From contig CAMDKS010000016.1 of NCBI GenBank assembly GCA_945900755.1, positions 1-64,000 on the forward strand: 64,000 nt of DNA, written 5' to 3'. This DNA comes from Bdellovibrio sp. ZAP7. GTDB lineage: Bacteria > Bdellovibrionota_B > Oligoflexia > Oligoflexales > RGVZ01. Below the pieces are notes generated by a model. That model was not told the origin of the DNA, searched no databases, and saw only the letters and a list, made by a program, of their open reading frames with translations. The position numbers were made by a program, and so were the translations under genes. Shown here one piece after another: positions 8,576-17,600 of this stretch; positions within the stretch are counted from its first letter, which is position 1, and each line of letters begins with the position of its first letter.

Positions 8576-9976
8576 TTGATTGTGAGATCATTGATGCTTC
8601 GCCCTTATGACGAACATCCTATTGCAGCTCTCGCTAGCGGCTCCGGACCCGGGGCCGTTGGCGTTATTAGGCTTTCTGGCGTTGACTGCTGGGAGGTCGT
8701 CCGACCTTGCTTAGGCGACGTAACGGCTCCGACCGAACGCCGAGTCTCCCTCAAAATTTTTAGAGACCCAAAAACACAGGAAGCCGTGGACGATCTCGTC
8801 GTCGTATTTTTTAAAGGTCCACGCTCGTACACGGGCCAAGACACGGTTGAACTTTACTGTCACGGCGGCCCTTATATTATTCAAAGAATTTTGGGCCTGC
8901 TCTACGCTCTTGGAGCTCGTCCCGCACAGGCGGGAGAGTTTACCAAAAGGGCCCTATTGAACGGCAAGCTCGATTTGACCGCAGCCGAGGGGATTAAAGA
9001 TCTCGTCGAGGCGCAGTCTCGGCAGCAGTGGCTTGCTGGTCGGCAGCTGTACTCAGGAAAACTAAAAGAAGAGATCGAGTCCCTTAGAAAAGAGGTGATC
9101 GGAGCCATGGCTTACCTAGAGGCCATGATCGATTTCCCTGACGAAGAAGACACACACCACGTGGGTCTTAGTCATGTGCGCACCAGATTAGTTACGGTCT
9201 CCCTGCAACTAACCTCCCTCGTCTCGACCTTTCAAAGCGGGCAGGTCGCAAGCCGCGGCCTCATGGTCGTGCTTGCAGGAGCGCCTAATGCCGGAAAATC
9301 CACACTACTCAATAAGCTTCTTGGACGACAACGGGCCATCGTCAGTGCGACGGCAGGAACGACCAGGGACTATATCGAAGAGTCTTGCTTGATCGATGGT
9401 CGACTTATACGCTTAGTCGACACCGCCGGTATTCGAGAAACCGCAGATCAAATTGAACGTGAGGGTGTGGCTCTTTCGACTAAATTAATTCAAGAGGCTG
9501 ACGTCGTCATTTCACTTAACGCCTCCGATTCGACTGCGTCTGATCGCGAAGGCATGACGTCTTTGATGACGTCTATTTACGAGCAAAACAGCCGTCTAAA
9601 AAACACGGCCATTATACCCCTTTTAACCAAATGTGACCATGCTAAACCCGCGTGGGCCTCTGAGATGTTACCCATTAGCTGCCTTACTGGCGACGGAGTC
9701 CGAGTCCTGCAAACGGCACTCGTGAAAATAGTGGATGAGCACACAGGTAGCCTTGAAGAACGTCCTTTTTTGACGTCACAAAGACAGCAATCTGCATTGT
9801 TAGCAGCCGAAACGGCACTGAATAAATTCAACCTCCAAGACCAACAAAAAGCCGGGCCTGAGATGCTCGCTTTTGAATTGCTGGAAGCGGCAAGAGCTTT
9901 GTCCTCCGTGGTCGGTGACATCTCAAATGAGGACATTTTAGATAAAGTGTTCAGCGAATTTTGTATCGGCAAATAA
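8576..9976 (+). CDS. mnmE: tRNA uridine-5-carboxymethylaminomethyl modification GTPase MnmE
   Basis: GAPNAGKSTLLNKLLG, DTAGIRETAD, C-terminal FCIGK. Confidence 0.95.
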   Translation: MIVRSLMLRPYDEHPIAALASGSGPGAVGVIRLSGVDCWEVVRPCLGDVTAPTERRVSLKIFRDPKTQEAVDDLVVVFFKGPRSYTGQDTVELYCHGGPYIIQRILGLLYALGARPAQAGEFTKRALLNGKLDLTAAEGIKDLVEAQSRQQWLAGRQLYSGKLKEEIESLRKEVIGAMAYLEAMIDFPDEEDTHHVGLSHVRTRLVTVSLQLTSLVSTFQSGQVASRGLMVVLAGAPNAGKSTLLNKLLGRQRAIVSATAGTTRDYIEESCLIDGRLIRLVDTAGIRETADQIEREGVALSTKLIQEADVVISLNASDSTASDREGMTSLMTSIYEQNSRLKNTAIIPLLTKCDHAKPAWASEMLPISCLTGDGVRVLQTALVKIVDEHTGSLEERPFLTSQRQQSALLAAETALNKFNLQDQQKAGPEMLAFELLEAARALSSVVGDISNEDILDKVFSEFCIGK

Positions 9977-9992
9977 GCAAATTTGTCCGGTG

Positions 9993-10136
9993 TACTACCG
10001 CTTTATTATGCTGTCCGCTTAAAACTGGTGATTGGACCGTCCACTTCAGGTGTCTTGGAGTATTGAATCGCGGGAATTAGGGTCTGTCGACTTTCTAGGT
10101 GGATGACTTGAGTCGGTGTTTTACCGTTGATTCCTT
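9993..10136 (-). pseudogene. 3' remnant of an rve-type (IS3/IS481-like) transposase, copy 1
   Basis: Minus strand reads GINGKTPTQVIHLESRQTLIPAIQYSKTPEVDGPITSFKRTA*; 144-bp ungapped match to 17434-17577 with about 8 differences, all transitions. Confidence 0.75.
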
Positions 10137-10225
10137 TACTGTTGGTTTTAGGCGGCTGTTAACAGGTACTGTATGGTCCCTAGGAACCGCGCGTCTGCAG
10201 ATATTTCAAACAAATCTCAAACTGA

Positions 10226-10298
10226 GTTTACAATACTATACGACACCATCAGAGCTTAGAATATCTGACGCCACGTGAGGCGCATTATGCGGTAAAAG
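10226..10298 (+). pseudogene. C-terminal remnant of a second transposase, interrupted by the IS66 element
   Basis: Plus frame at 10226: VYNTIRHHQSLEYLTPREAHYAVK, matching the YNxxRpHxSLgYlTPxE signature of IS3-type integrase cores; ends at the IS66 junction. Confidence 0.7.
10291..10298. repeat. Target site duplication, left copy (GGTAAAAG)
   Basis: Identical 8-mer at 13411-13418 flanking the IS66 element. Confidence 0.9.
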
Positions 10299-10363
10299 GT
10301 AAGCCGTTCACCTACGGAGGTAGGCGCGCCCATCCAGATGTCGAATCGACATAGATTTTTAAA

Positions 10364-12340
10364 TTACTTTGCGGGAATATTTTGAGAGTAGGCCAAAGCC
10401 GTGTAAGCCTGAGGATTGGCGGCCACCTCGGTTAGTGATGCACGGAGTACGTAATTTACATATTCTTGCAGGGGCACTTGGGCGGCGATCGCAGTTTGCA
10501 AGGAAGATCGGTTGATGTCGAGTGCAAATCGGCCTTCGACGGAAGTTCTAAACAGAGAATTGGCTTGGATTAAATTTTCCATTCGGAGCATTCGTTCAGA
10601 GAAGTCATTTGAAATCGAAATAATTGGGTTATCGAGATAGGCGGTTAATTTTTGGTAGTGCCGCAAAATATAGTTTGCAGCAGCGCCGAGCTTCGTTGCT
10701 TTTGACCATTTTTCGGCGATAATTTCTGCCATTTCTTTGATGTCTTCCCAACTGGCTCGGCTATCGACACCGCGTACAGCGCGAGTGTTTATTTCATTGC
10801 GCCCATAGAGGTCGAGGCCTTTTTCATAAATGTATAGGCCCTTAAAAGAGTGCAAGATCATATCACATAGCTGTGGGTCCTCATTTTCGTATAGGGCAAA
10901 AGGCCGCCGTGCATGGCTGGCACAACCAGCCAGCTCAATATTAAAACGCGCGGCAAGTTCCGGATCTGATACAAGGTTGACAGTTGACAGATCAGATTGA
11001 ACAATCAAATTTTTGAATTCGGCCCGCCGACTGCGAAGACGGGCGGTCAATAAATTGCCGAATCCACCAATATGACTTCGGTAGAAAATGATTGCGCTGC
11101 GAGGGTCCTTGGCGTCACTTCGGCCTGAAATAACGGATGTTTGGAGTGACTTTTTCTGACCGTTGCCATCTTTGCGGTCGAATTCAAATCCAAGCTCCCG
11201 TGACAGCAGTACGCCGAGACTTGGCGAGGCTTCCGTCTTAAATGTATCTTCAGCGGCTTCTCGTGTTCGGTATGAAAACCACGGGGAATTGCCCGCGGCA
11301 GCAGGATTCGTTTGCTGTAATTTCATGAATCTGGCGTACTCCAAAACCCTAGTGGTCGTGTCGTCACCCGAAAGCAGCGGGGAGTTAGCAAGGCTGCGAA
11401 AATTGTGCAAATAAATTGGTGCAAAACGTTGTGCAACATAGCAAAACATCCGCGACAATGTTGCCGATGAAAATCGTTTTCCTGGCACGGTCAAAAGTGA
11501 GCCGAGACGGTTAAACGGCATCGCGTACTGGGACACCATGATGGTCATATTGGAGAGAAACTCCCATGTCACGTCCATCCTCGGAGGGCCGATATCGCGG
11601 GTACTCGCAGAAATAATTCGGGTCGAGGTTCCCTCGTCCTTTACCACGACTTTTTCAACTTCCACGGTGATTTTTGTAACCGTTAAATTGAAGTCATAGC
11701 GAGTTCGTTCGTCAGTCATCCGCGAGACCACATGTTCCCCGATCAATAGACCAGGCTCAACCTCTGACGTGACAAATTCTTCTTCGACTTTGACATCTCC
11801 GCCACGCATAAAAGCTTGTTTGGGCGACTCGAATTCCGGCTGCGGCCCGTCACCCAAGGCCATGCGTGCAAAGCCTTCGGCACACTCTTTTTCATTTTCA
11901 GCGAGCTCTTCAGCTGTCAGTGGAATTCGTTCTAAATCCATAAGTTTATTTTTCAATCCTATGGCTATACTTCCATTTTGCCTGGCCAGAGCCCTATGCC
12001 ACTTGCCCAGCCTTTGTAAGCGGTCCAATGACTCACGAATTTGGGCTATCGGATCTTTTGGCTTTGAATCCCCGGGATTAGTTGATCCGCCAATTGGGTC
12101 GCCACTATTCTTACGTTTTTCCGAAGAAGCGTCGATTCCCATGGCTCGACGCAACTGAAGTATGGCTGACCTCAAATTTGCTTGGTTTCCAGTCAGCCCC
12201 TTCAGTAATAAGTTATAATGGGAAATAACATCTTTGACTACATCAGGTATTGTGTCCTCATTTTTTGTCAGCCACGCGTCAAGCTCCTGCCTGGCATCAG
12301 GGCCAAGGTGGGGTTGTTTGTTTTTCAGGTTTCTTGCCAC
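10364..12340 (-). CDS. tnpC: IS66-family transposase (TnpC-like)
   Basis: DDE-type landmarks: SGDDTTTRVL, IVQSDLSTVNL, GCASHARRPF, ISNDFSERMLRMENL...NSLFRTSVEGRFALDINRSSLQTA. Confidence 0.85.
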   Translation of the reverse strand: MARNLKNKQPHLGPDARQELDAWLTKNEDTIPDVVKDVISHYNLLLKGLTGNQANLRSAILQLRRAMGIDASSEKRKNSGDPIGGSTNPGDSKPKDPIAQIRESLDRLQRLGKWHRALARQNGSIAIGLKNKLMDLERIPLTAEELAENEKECAEGFARMALGDGPQPEFESPKQAFMRGGDVKVEEEFVTSEVEPGLLIGEHVVSRMTDERTRYDFNLTVTKITVEVEKVVVKDEGTSTRIISASTRDIGPPRMDVTWEFLSNMTIMVSQYAMPFNRLGSLLTVPGKRFSSATLSRMFCYVAQRFAPIYLHNFRSLANSPLLSGDDTTTRVLEYARFMKLQQTNPAAAGNSPWFSYRTREAAEDTFKTEASPSLGVLLSRELGFEFDRKDGNGQKKSLQTSVISGRSDAKDPRSAIIFYRSHIGGFGNLLTARLRSRRAEFKNLIVQSDLSTVNLVSDPELAARFNIELAGCASHARRPFALYENEDPQLCDMILHSFKGLYIYEKGLDLYGRNEINTRAVRGVDSRASWEDIKEMAEIIAEKWSKATKLGAAANYILRHYQKLTAYLDNPIISISNDFSERMLRMENLIQANSLFRTSVEGRFALDINRSSLQTAIAAQVPLQEYVNYVLRASLTEVAANPQAYTALAYSQNIPAK

Positions 12341-12609
12341 GCTGATTAATTACTTTCTCTTTAATTTCTAAAAAGATCGTAACACGTGTTTTTTAAAGCA
12401 GATTTTTCGCTCTAGGATCCATTCTGCTGCGATAGAATTTCGGACCCGAGGCTCTCGATGTTAAGTGCTTATAAAACTCATAGGTCAGGCCATTATCCAC
12501 TGGTGCATAGCCGCACGCGCTGGGTCGTGTCACATCATAAAAACCGCTGATTTACACAAAAACACTGTCAAGTAAAAAACGCATTAATAAAAAATAAATT
12601 GACGAATTG

Positions 12610-12960
12610 TCACTCTATTTTTTTCCACTCTTTCACGCGTCGGTGGACAGTAAAAGATGCGCCTTCAAATAATAAACTCAACTCGGCCAAGGTGATGACT
12701 TTGCATAACGGATCTCGCACAAAAGTAAAGTTGGCCCGCAAACTCCCACCCTCAAACCTTCGGCAAATGAGATAGAGGCCAAGCTTGTCCCCTGTTAATG
12801 CTCGAAGCTGTGTGTGGTCACCTTTCAAAAAAACGACACAATCACCGGCATACGGGTCGGCGCCCAAGCGGTAGGATTCGCCCAGCAGCCCATCAAATCG
12901 TTTTCTAAAATCTGCCCGATGGTGCGCAACCAAAACACGGCGTATCATGGATGGTAGCAT
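12610..12960 (-). CDS. tnpB: IS66 accessory protein TnpB (IS66 Orf2-like)
   Basis: HHRADFRKRFDGLLG...GADPYAGDCVVFLKGDHTQLRALTGDKLGLYLICRRFEGG. Confidence 0.87.
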   Translation of the reverse strand: MLPSMIRRVLVAHHRADFRKRFDGLLGESYRLGADPYAGDCVVFLKGDHTQLRALTGDKLGLYLICRRFEGGSLRANFTFVRDPLCKVITLAELSLLFEGASFTVHRRVKEWKKIE

Positions 12961-12972
12961 TTTAGCGCCTCA

Positions 12973-13320
12973 TCAAAATGTAAAGTCGAGCATTAAACGG
13001 CCATCTTCATACGACATATGAAGCCCCGGCGGCAGGCCGCCGGTGTGCGGACTAGGCTCCACATCTAGAATTCTCGGTGGAGTCTTGGCCTCAACTGACG
13101 CGCACTCTGGCCCCGCCTTTTTTTGCCAAATTGCCAATTGAGTGCTGCTCAAACCAGTGGCCCTCGATACCAGCCTTGGCGCCAGGCCACTCACAATAGC
13201 AGCAAGAACGGCCTGCCTCAGTTCGCGAGGAAACGGTGTGGAGCGCATGCGCTGCGCGCGAAATGCCTCAAAATCGGTTTTTAGCGCTAAAAGAATCGCT
13301 TGGCTTTCGGAAACTTTCAC
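12973..13320 (-). CDS. tnpA: IS66 TnpA-like (Orf1)
   Basis: Small HTH-like protein at the expected first position of the IS66 operon (FPRELRQAVLAAIVSGLAPRLVSRATGLSSTQLAIWQKK). Confidence 0.7.
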   Translation of the reverse strand: MKVSESQAILLALKTDFEAFRAQRMRSTPFPRELRQAVLAAIVSGLAPRLVSRATGLSSTQLAIWQKKAGPECASVEAKTPPRILDVEPSPHTGGLPPGLHMSYEDGRLMLDFTF

Positions 13321-13410
13321 GGTGTGACCTCCATCACAAGTTCATTGTTAGTGGAGGCCAAGGTATCGGGCTAATTAAATATTGTCTCTATGCGTGGGTG
13401 AACGGCTTAC

Positions 13411-13418
13411 GGTAAAAG
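13411..13418. repeat. Target site duplication, right copy (GGTAAAAG)
   Basis: Identical to 10291-10298. Confidence 0.9.
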
Positions 13419-13476
13419 TCCAAAATTCAAAATTTGGACTGTGGATATGCCGTTCTGAAAAATATTGCTTATCCAT

Positions 13477-14109
13477 TTATATCTCCTCCTTGAGTGAAGA
13501 TAAATAGACCTTCATCACCTCAACTCTTTTCTTACCTTCTTCAATTCCGGATTTTGTTTTTAGAGTTTCAGCAATTATAAATAGTTTTTTGTAAAAGTGA
13601 TCCACTGTAAATCTTGAATCATCTGGTGCTCTACTAATACAGAATGGATCTTCACCTTCATAGAATGCCCTCTTCATAAGCCCAGCGGTAGCAAAGCATC
13701 TTGCAATACCAATGGCACCCAATCCATCTAAACGATCGGCATCTTGTACAATTTTAGCCTCAAGTGTTTTTGCTTCAATGTTCGCACTAAAACTATGAGC
13801 CTCAATTGCGTGGGCTATTTCGTTTTGATACTTTTCAGGGTAACCAATCGAAGATAAGAATTCTATGGCCTTCTCTGCAGCTATACGTGAAGCCTGATGA
13901 CGAAGAGGGCTATCTTTAGGAACAATAACAAAATCATGAAGCCAAGCGGCTGGGCCGACAATTTCAGGATTTCCACCTTCTCGATCACAAATTTCTTTTG
14001 CTAACCTGACAACTCTTTTAAAATGGAGTAGGTCGTGCGCTGGATCATCACTAGAAGCGATCTGTGAGATTTTAGCTTCAAATTGCTGCTCCCAACCCAA
14101 TAAATTCAT
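13477..14109 (-). CDS. HD-domain phosphohydrolase (YedJ/YpgQ-like)
   Basis: HDLLHFKRVVRLA...AAWLHDFV...IVQDADRLDGLGAIGIAR; start MNLLGW chosen because of GGAG just upstream. Confidence 0.82.
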   Translation of the reverse strand: MNLLGWEQQFEAKISQIASSDDPAHDLLHFKRVVRLAKEICDREGGNPEIVGPAAWLHDFVIVPKDSPLRHQASRIAAEKAIEFLSSIGYPEKYQNEIAHAIEAHSFSANIEAKTLEAKIVQDADRLDGLGAIGIARCFATAGLMKRAFYEGEDPFCISRAPDDSRFTVDHFYKKLFIIAETLKTKSGIEEGKKRVEVMKVYLSSLKEEI

Positions 14110-14253
14110 AGAAATGTCTCCATTATTTTTTTGTGCTAAATTATTATGATCTAACTTTTCCATTTTTAAGAAAACTTGGCAACAAACTAATGGCAAGTGT
14201 CCAAGTTGACTAAGACTGAGGTTGACCCGAAATTGTCAGCGGAAGTCCTCGCA

Positions 14254-14505
14254 GATTTTTTATATTTTGCTAGTGGTATTAGTATGGTCGCAGGAGTATT
14301 TCTTGCATGCGTTTGATGGCAGAAGAAAGGCAAATGGGTACACTCGTATTGCTATTTTCGTCGCCAATATCACAACGGCAGATTCTCTACGGTAAATTTC
14401 TATCGGCTCTTTTTTACATGATTTTGCAAGTAGTGTCACTCTATATGCCTGCACTTGTGATGGAGGTAGGTGGCGTCGTGGCCTTCGAAGATAAGCGAAA
14501 ACCGT
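14254..14505 (+). pseudogene. Fragment of an ABC-2/GldF-type transporter permease, frameshifted and truncated
   Basis: DFLYFASGISMVAGVFLA in one frame followed by MRLMAEERQMGTLVLLFSSPISQRQILYGKFLSALFYMI in another; matches the MRLxAEERxxGTLxLLxxxPxSxxxIxxGKFLxAL signature. Confidence 0.65.
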
Positions 14506-14935
14506 GATTTTAAAATGTAAAAATCATTGTTTTTTTTTGCTGGCAACCCTAGTCCTACTGAGCTCCATCCGCCTGCCCAGAATTTGGGAGATTGGCTGAT
14601 GATTGCGTCTCTTCGTGACAAACGACAGGCTGTATGTGCCCCTCGAATTACCACGGCCGGAGCCTTTGTCACACTTTTTTGTATTCATATTGCCGCTGCC
14701 CACTCGGCCCTAGCCTTTCTCACGTATCCAATCTTCGCAGCCCTTTTAAAGCATGTGTTCTCCACGCCATTCTTTTTTATCGGCGCGACCACGGTTCTAC
14801 ACCGCTTTTTGCCCGAGCCGTACCGCTAGCGCTTTTTATGCTTCTATATGTTTGGGACTATCATCTACCTTTTGAATTTCTGGACACGCATCGGCAACAT
14901 CGCGTCCATTGGATGAGATAGGGAGCACGCGTCAG

Positions 14936-15670
14936 TCACGGCCGAAGGTACCTTTTCATAACGGGTAACGTCCACGGTCTAAAACTACAATAGAGCGTAA
15001 CATTACTAGATTTCCGGTCGGCATAGCGAGTATCCAACCGGATCATGTCACGGACTTCATCTTCAAGGGACCTTAACATCTTCCTAATAATTTCAAGCGA
15101 CGCGTCAGAAAGCAGACCTGAGGTAAAAACTTCCTGCTCGCGAGATCCGGTGAATATATGGTCGACGAAATCGCGACGAATTTCAGAGCTATAGTAGCCA
15201 TCTAGAATGCCCCCTTTTCGCCAGTAAAAATCTTGGGCCACGAGTACCTTAAATCGATTTCCTGGGTCCAAGCGAATCATTTTTTCCCGGTCTAAGGCAA
15301 TTAGAAATCGTGTCATTTCTGGATCTGAAAAACGGTAAGACGCCTTTATCGCGGCCAAAGTATGTCGCGTTGCCAGTAAATAGAAAAAACACATTAGTTT
15401 CTCATCACTGCCCAGCAAAAGCTCTTGCTCTTCGGTGAGCATGCGCGATGCGCCTGCTTCAGTCACCTCTGATCCTAAAAGGTCGGATGGCGACACTCGC
15501 AGAAAGGAACTGATTTGATCCAGCCGTTTCAAGGAAAAAGCTCGCTGCGCAAAAGCGCGCTTAACCGCCGCTTCAGACATTCCAATGCCTTTGGCAAGGT
15601 CATGGTAAGTCAAATCATTTGTTCGCAAGATGTCCTTTAAACGGTCCACAATAGAACTTGATATGCTCAT
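14936..15670 (-). CDS. XRE-type HTH transcriptional regulator
   Basis: N-terminal HTH: LKDILRTNDLTYHDLAKGIGMSEAAVKRAFAQRAFSLKRLDQISSFLRVSPSDLL. Confidence 0.8.
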   Translation of the reverse strand: MSISSSIVDRLKDILRTNDLTYHDLAKGIGMSEAAVKRAFAQRAFSLKRLDQISSFLRVSPSDLLGSEVTEAGASRMLTEEQELLLGSDEKLMCFFYLLATRHTLAAIKASYRFSDPEMTRFLIALDREKMIRLDPGNRFKVLVAQDFYWRKGGILDGYYSSEIRRDFVDHIFTGSREQEVFTSGLLSDASLEIIRKMLRSLEDEVRDMIRLDTRYADRKSSNVTLYCSFRPWTLPVMKRYLRP

Positions 15671-15797
15671 TCGTCTTGAATTCTCCCACCGTAGGTATCA
15701 TTTTTTAATACTCATAAATATAGAGTATCATATTTTTTGAAAAACTCTAGTTTGAGCCTCCACACAAGGTTCTCAATCAAACTATTGGAGAAAAAAA

Positions 15798-16934
15798 ATG
15801 AAAATCCGACGTCTAAGTATCGCAATCCTCTTTCTCGTTACCAACAACACGCCAGTATGGGCCCAACTCTCCGAATTTGAGCGCTATGAGGGAAGTAAAG
15901 AAGCTGAGCTGCAGCTCATTCACTCACTCGCAAATAAATTTGTGATAGTACAAGAAAACTCGATGCATGACGGCAAAAAAGTCAGAGGCACTCATGCGAA
16001 GGGAACATGTATGGATGGTGAGTTTGAAGTGTTTAGCGGCATTTCAGAATCCTACAAAGTAGGATTATTCTCAACAGCCGGCACCTACTCTGCGCGCGTT
16101 CGCTTTGCCAATGGATCCGGCAAAATTCAAGCCGATTCGGTTCCTGATGCGCGTGCTATCTCTATATCCGTCCTGCTGGGAAACAACTCAAGACAAGATT
16201 TCGCCATGAACAACGATCCGATATTCCCAATTGGCGAACTCAGCGACTTCAATTTCTTGCTAGATGTCGGTTTTGCCAAAGCCGAAGCTATCAAAGAATC
16301 TCTTGCGGAAGGGGCCGATGAAGCAACGGCCAATGCTGCCGGAGAACGAGCATCAAAAATATTCATTGCATTGAATCCTACACACATCCCTGGATTCTTA
16401 GGAACAATCCAAAGGGGTGCTGAGTTGCAAAACCAGAAAGTCAACTCCTACCGAACTCTCAAATATTGGAGCGGCTCAACCTTCAAATTTGGCGACCATC
16501 ATGCCTCTAAATTTGCACTGACCCCGTGCGCACAAAATCAAGTTGACCAAGTAAACTCAAGTGATCCAGATTTTCTTCAAAACGACCTTAAAATAGTACT
16601 CAGCACCGATAGTTCAGTACAGTGCTGGGATTTTTACGTCCAGCTTCTCGATGCAGAAAACATGAAACAACCGGGATTCCTATGGAGCCAGAAGCTTCCA
16701 GCCTGGCAATGGGTCGAAGATGTGACCCTTGATTGGGACAAAGGTGGCGCCACATCATATAAGGTAGGGCGTTTAATCCTAACTTCTGGTAGTGTCAAAG
16801 ATGCAAATATTTGCGACGATCCAAGTAACGGTATCAACGTTATGAAAAACTCCCTTCCAGAGCACCGAGGGCTTGGGCGCATTAACAGGGCAAGAGCTCT
16901 GTCGGAAGAATCAAGTCGGGCAAATCGTCCCTAG
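15798..16934 (+). CDS. Catalase-like (srpA-type) heme protein, secreted
   Basis: Signal peptide; RGTHAKGTCMDGEFEVF...YSARVRFANGSGKIQADSVPDARAISISVLL. Confidence 0.75.
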   Translation: MKIRRLSIAILFLVTNNTPVWAQLSEFERYEGSKEAELQLIHSLANKFVIVQENSMHDGKKVRGTHAKGTCMDGEFEVFSGISESYKVGLFSTAGTYSARVRFANGSGKIQADSVPDARAISISVLLGNNSRQDFAMNNDPIFPIGELSDFNFLLDVGFAKAEAIKESLAEGADEATANAAGERASKIFIALNPTHIPGFLGTIQRGAELQNQKVNSYRTLKYWSGSTFKFGDHHASKFALTPCAQNQVDQVNSSDPDFLQNDLKIVLSTDSSVQCWDFYVQLLDAENMKQPGFLWSQKLPAWQWVEDVTLDWDKGGATSYKVGRLILTSGSVKDANICDDPSNGINVMKNSLPEHRGLGRINRARALSEESSRANRP

Positions 16935-16965
16935 GTTAAATTTTAGTCCTACCGGAGAAATCACA

Positions 16966-17406
16966 GTGAAAAACATCGAAGTCGCCCGCAAGTTGTATGA
17001 CGCATTTTCTCGCCATGACGGCGAAACAATGTCCAGTCTGTACACAGAAACTAGCGAGTTTTCCGATCCTGTTTTCCCCAACTTACGTGGTCCAGAAATT
17101 GGTGCTATGTGGAGGAGACTTTGCAGTAGCGGCAAAGATCTCAAGATTGAGTACAAAATCCTAGCCGAGCCAACGGCAACCTCTGTGGTAGTTCAGTGGG
17201 ATGCGTACTACACATTTAGTAAAACCGGACGGCGAGTTCATAACATTATCACGGCCACGCTAGAGATTCACAATGGGCGTATTGTTAATCACGTCGATAC
17301 CTTCAGTTTTTGGAGGTGGTCACGCCAAGCGTTTGGAGTCCTTGGAATCGCCGTGGGATGGACCGGCTGGTTTCAGCGAAAAGTGCAGTCCATAGCAAAA
17401 AAATAG
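16966..17406 (+). CDS. SnoaL-like / NTF2-fold protein
   Basis: GTG start: VKNIEVARKLYDAFSRHDGETMSSLYTETSEFSDPVFPNLRG...NGRIVNHVDTFSFWRWSRQAFG. Confidence 0.75.
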   Translation: MKNIEVARKLYDAFSRHDGETMSSLYTETSEFSDPVFPNLRGPEIGAMWRRLCSSGKDLKIEYKILAEPTATSVVVQWDAYYTFSKTGRRVHNIITATLEIHNGRIVNHVDTFSFWRWSRQAFGVLGIAVGWTGWFQRKVQSIAKK

Positions 17407-17433
17407 CGTCAGTGAGTGCCTCACTGACTCATC

Positions 17434-17600
17434 TACTACCGCTTTATTATGCTGTCCGCTTAAAACTGGTGATTAGACCGTCTACTTCAGGCGTCTTGGA
17501 GTATCGAATCGCGGGAATTGGAGTCTGTCGACTTTCTAGGTGGATGACTTGAGCCGGTATTTTACCGTTGATTCCTTGGTGCGGACGTCTTGTAAAAATT
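17434..17600 (-). pseudogene. 3' remnant of an rve-type transposase, copy 2
   Basis: Minus strand reads FTRRPHQGINGKIPAQVIHLESRQTPIPAIRYSKTPEVDGLITSFKRTA*; in-frame stop just upstream. Confidence 0.78.

Larger units (their letters stand above)
10299..13410 (-). mobile_element. Complete IS66-family insertion sequence, 3112 bp
   Basis: Left end GTAAGCCGTTCACCTACG, right end (reverse complement) GTAAGCCGTTCACCCACG; 8-bp TSD GGTAAAAG; three ORFs matching the IS66 tnpA/tnpB/tnpC layout. Confidence 0.92.

Noticed and set aside
12493-12501. DnaA-box-like TTATCCACT near the rpmH-mnmE block
   Set aside because: Single site, lies inside the IS66 element between tnpB and tnpC, no cluster or AT-rich unwinding element.
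14527-14829. ORF with hydrophobic segments that might be an EamA-like transporter
   Set aside because: Only faint resemblance, frame breaks on both sides; treated as decayed sequence rather than a gene.
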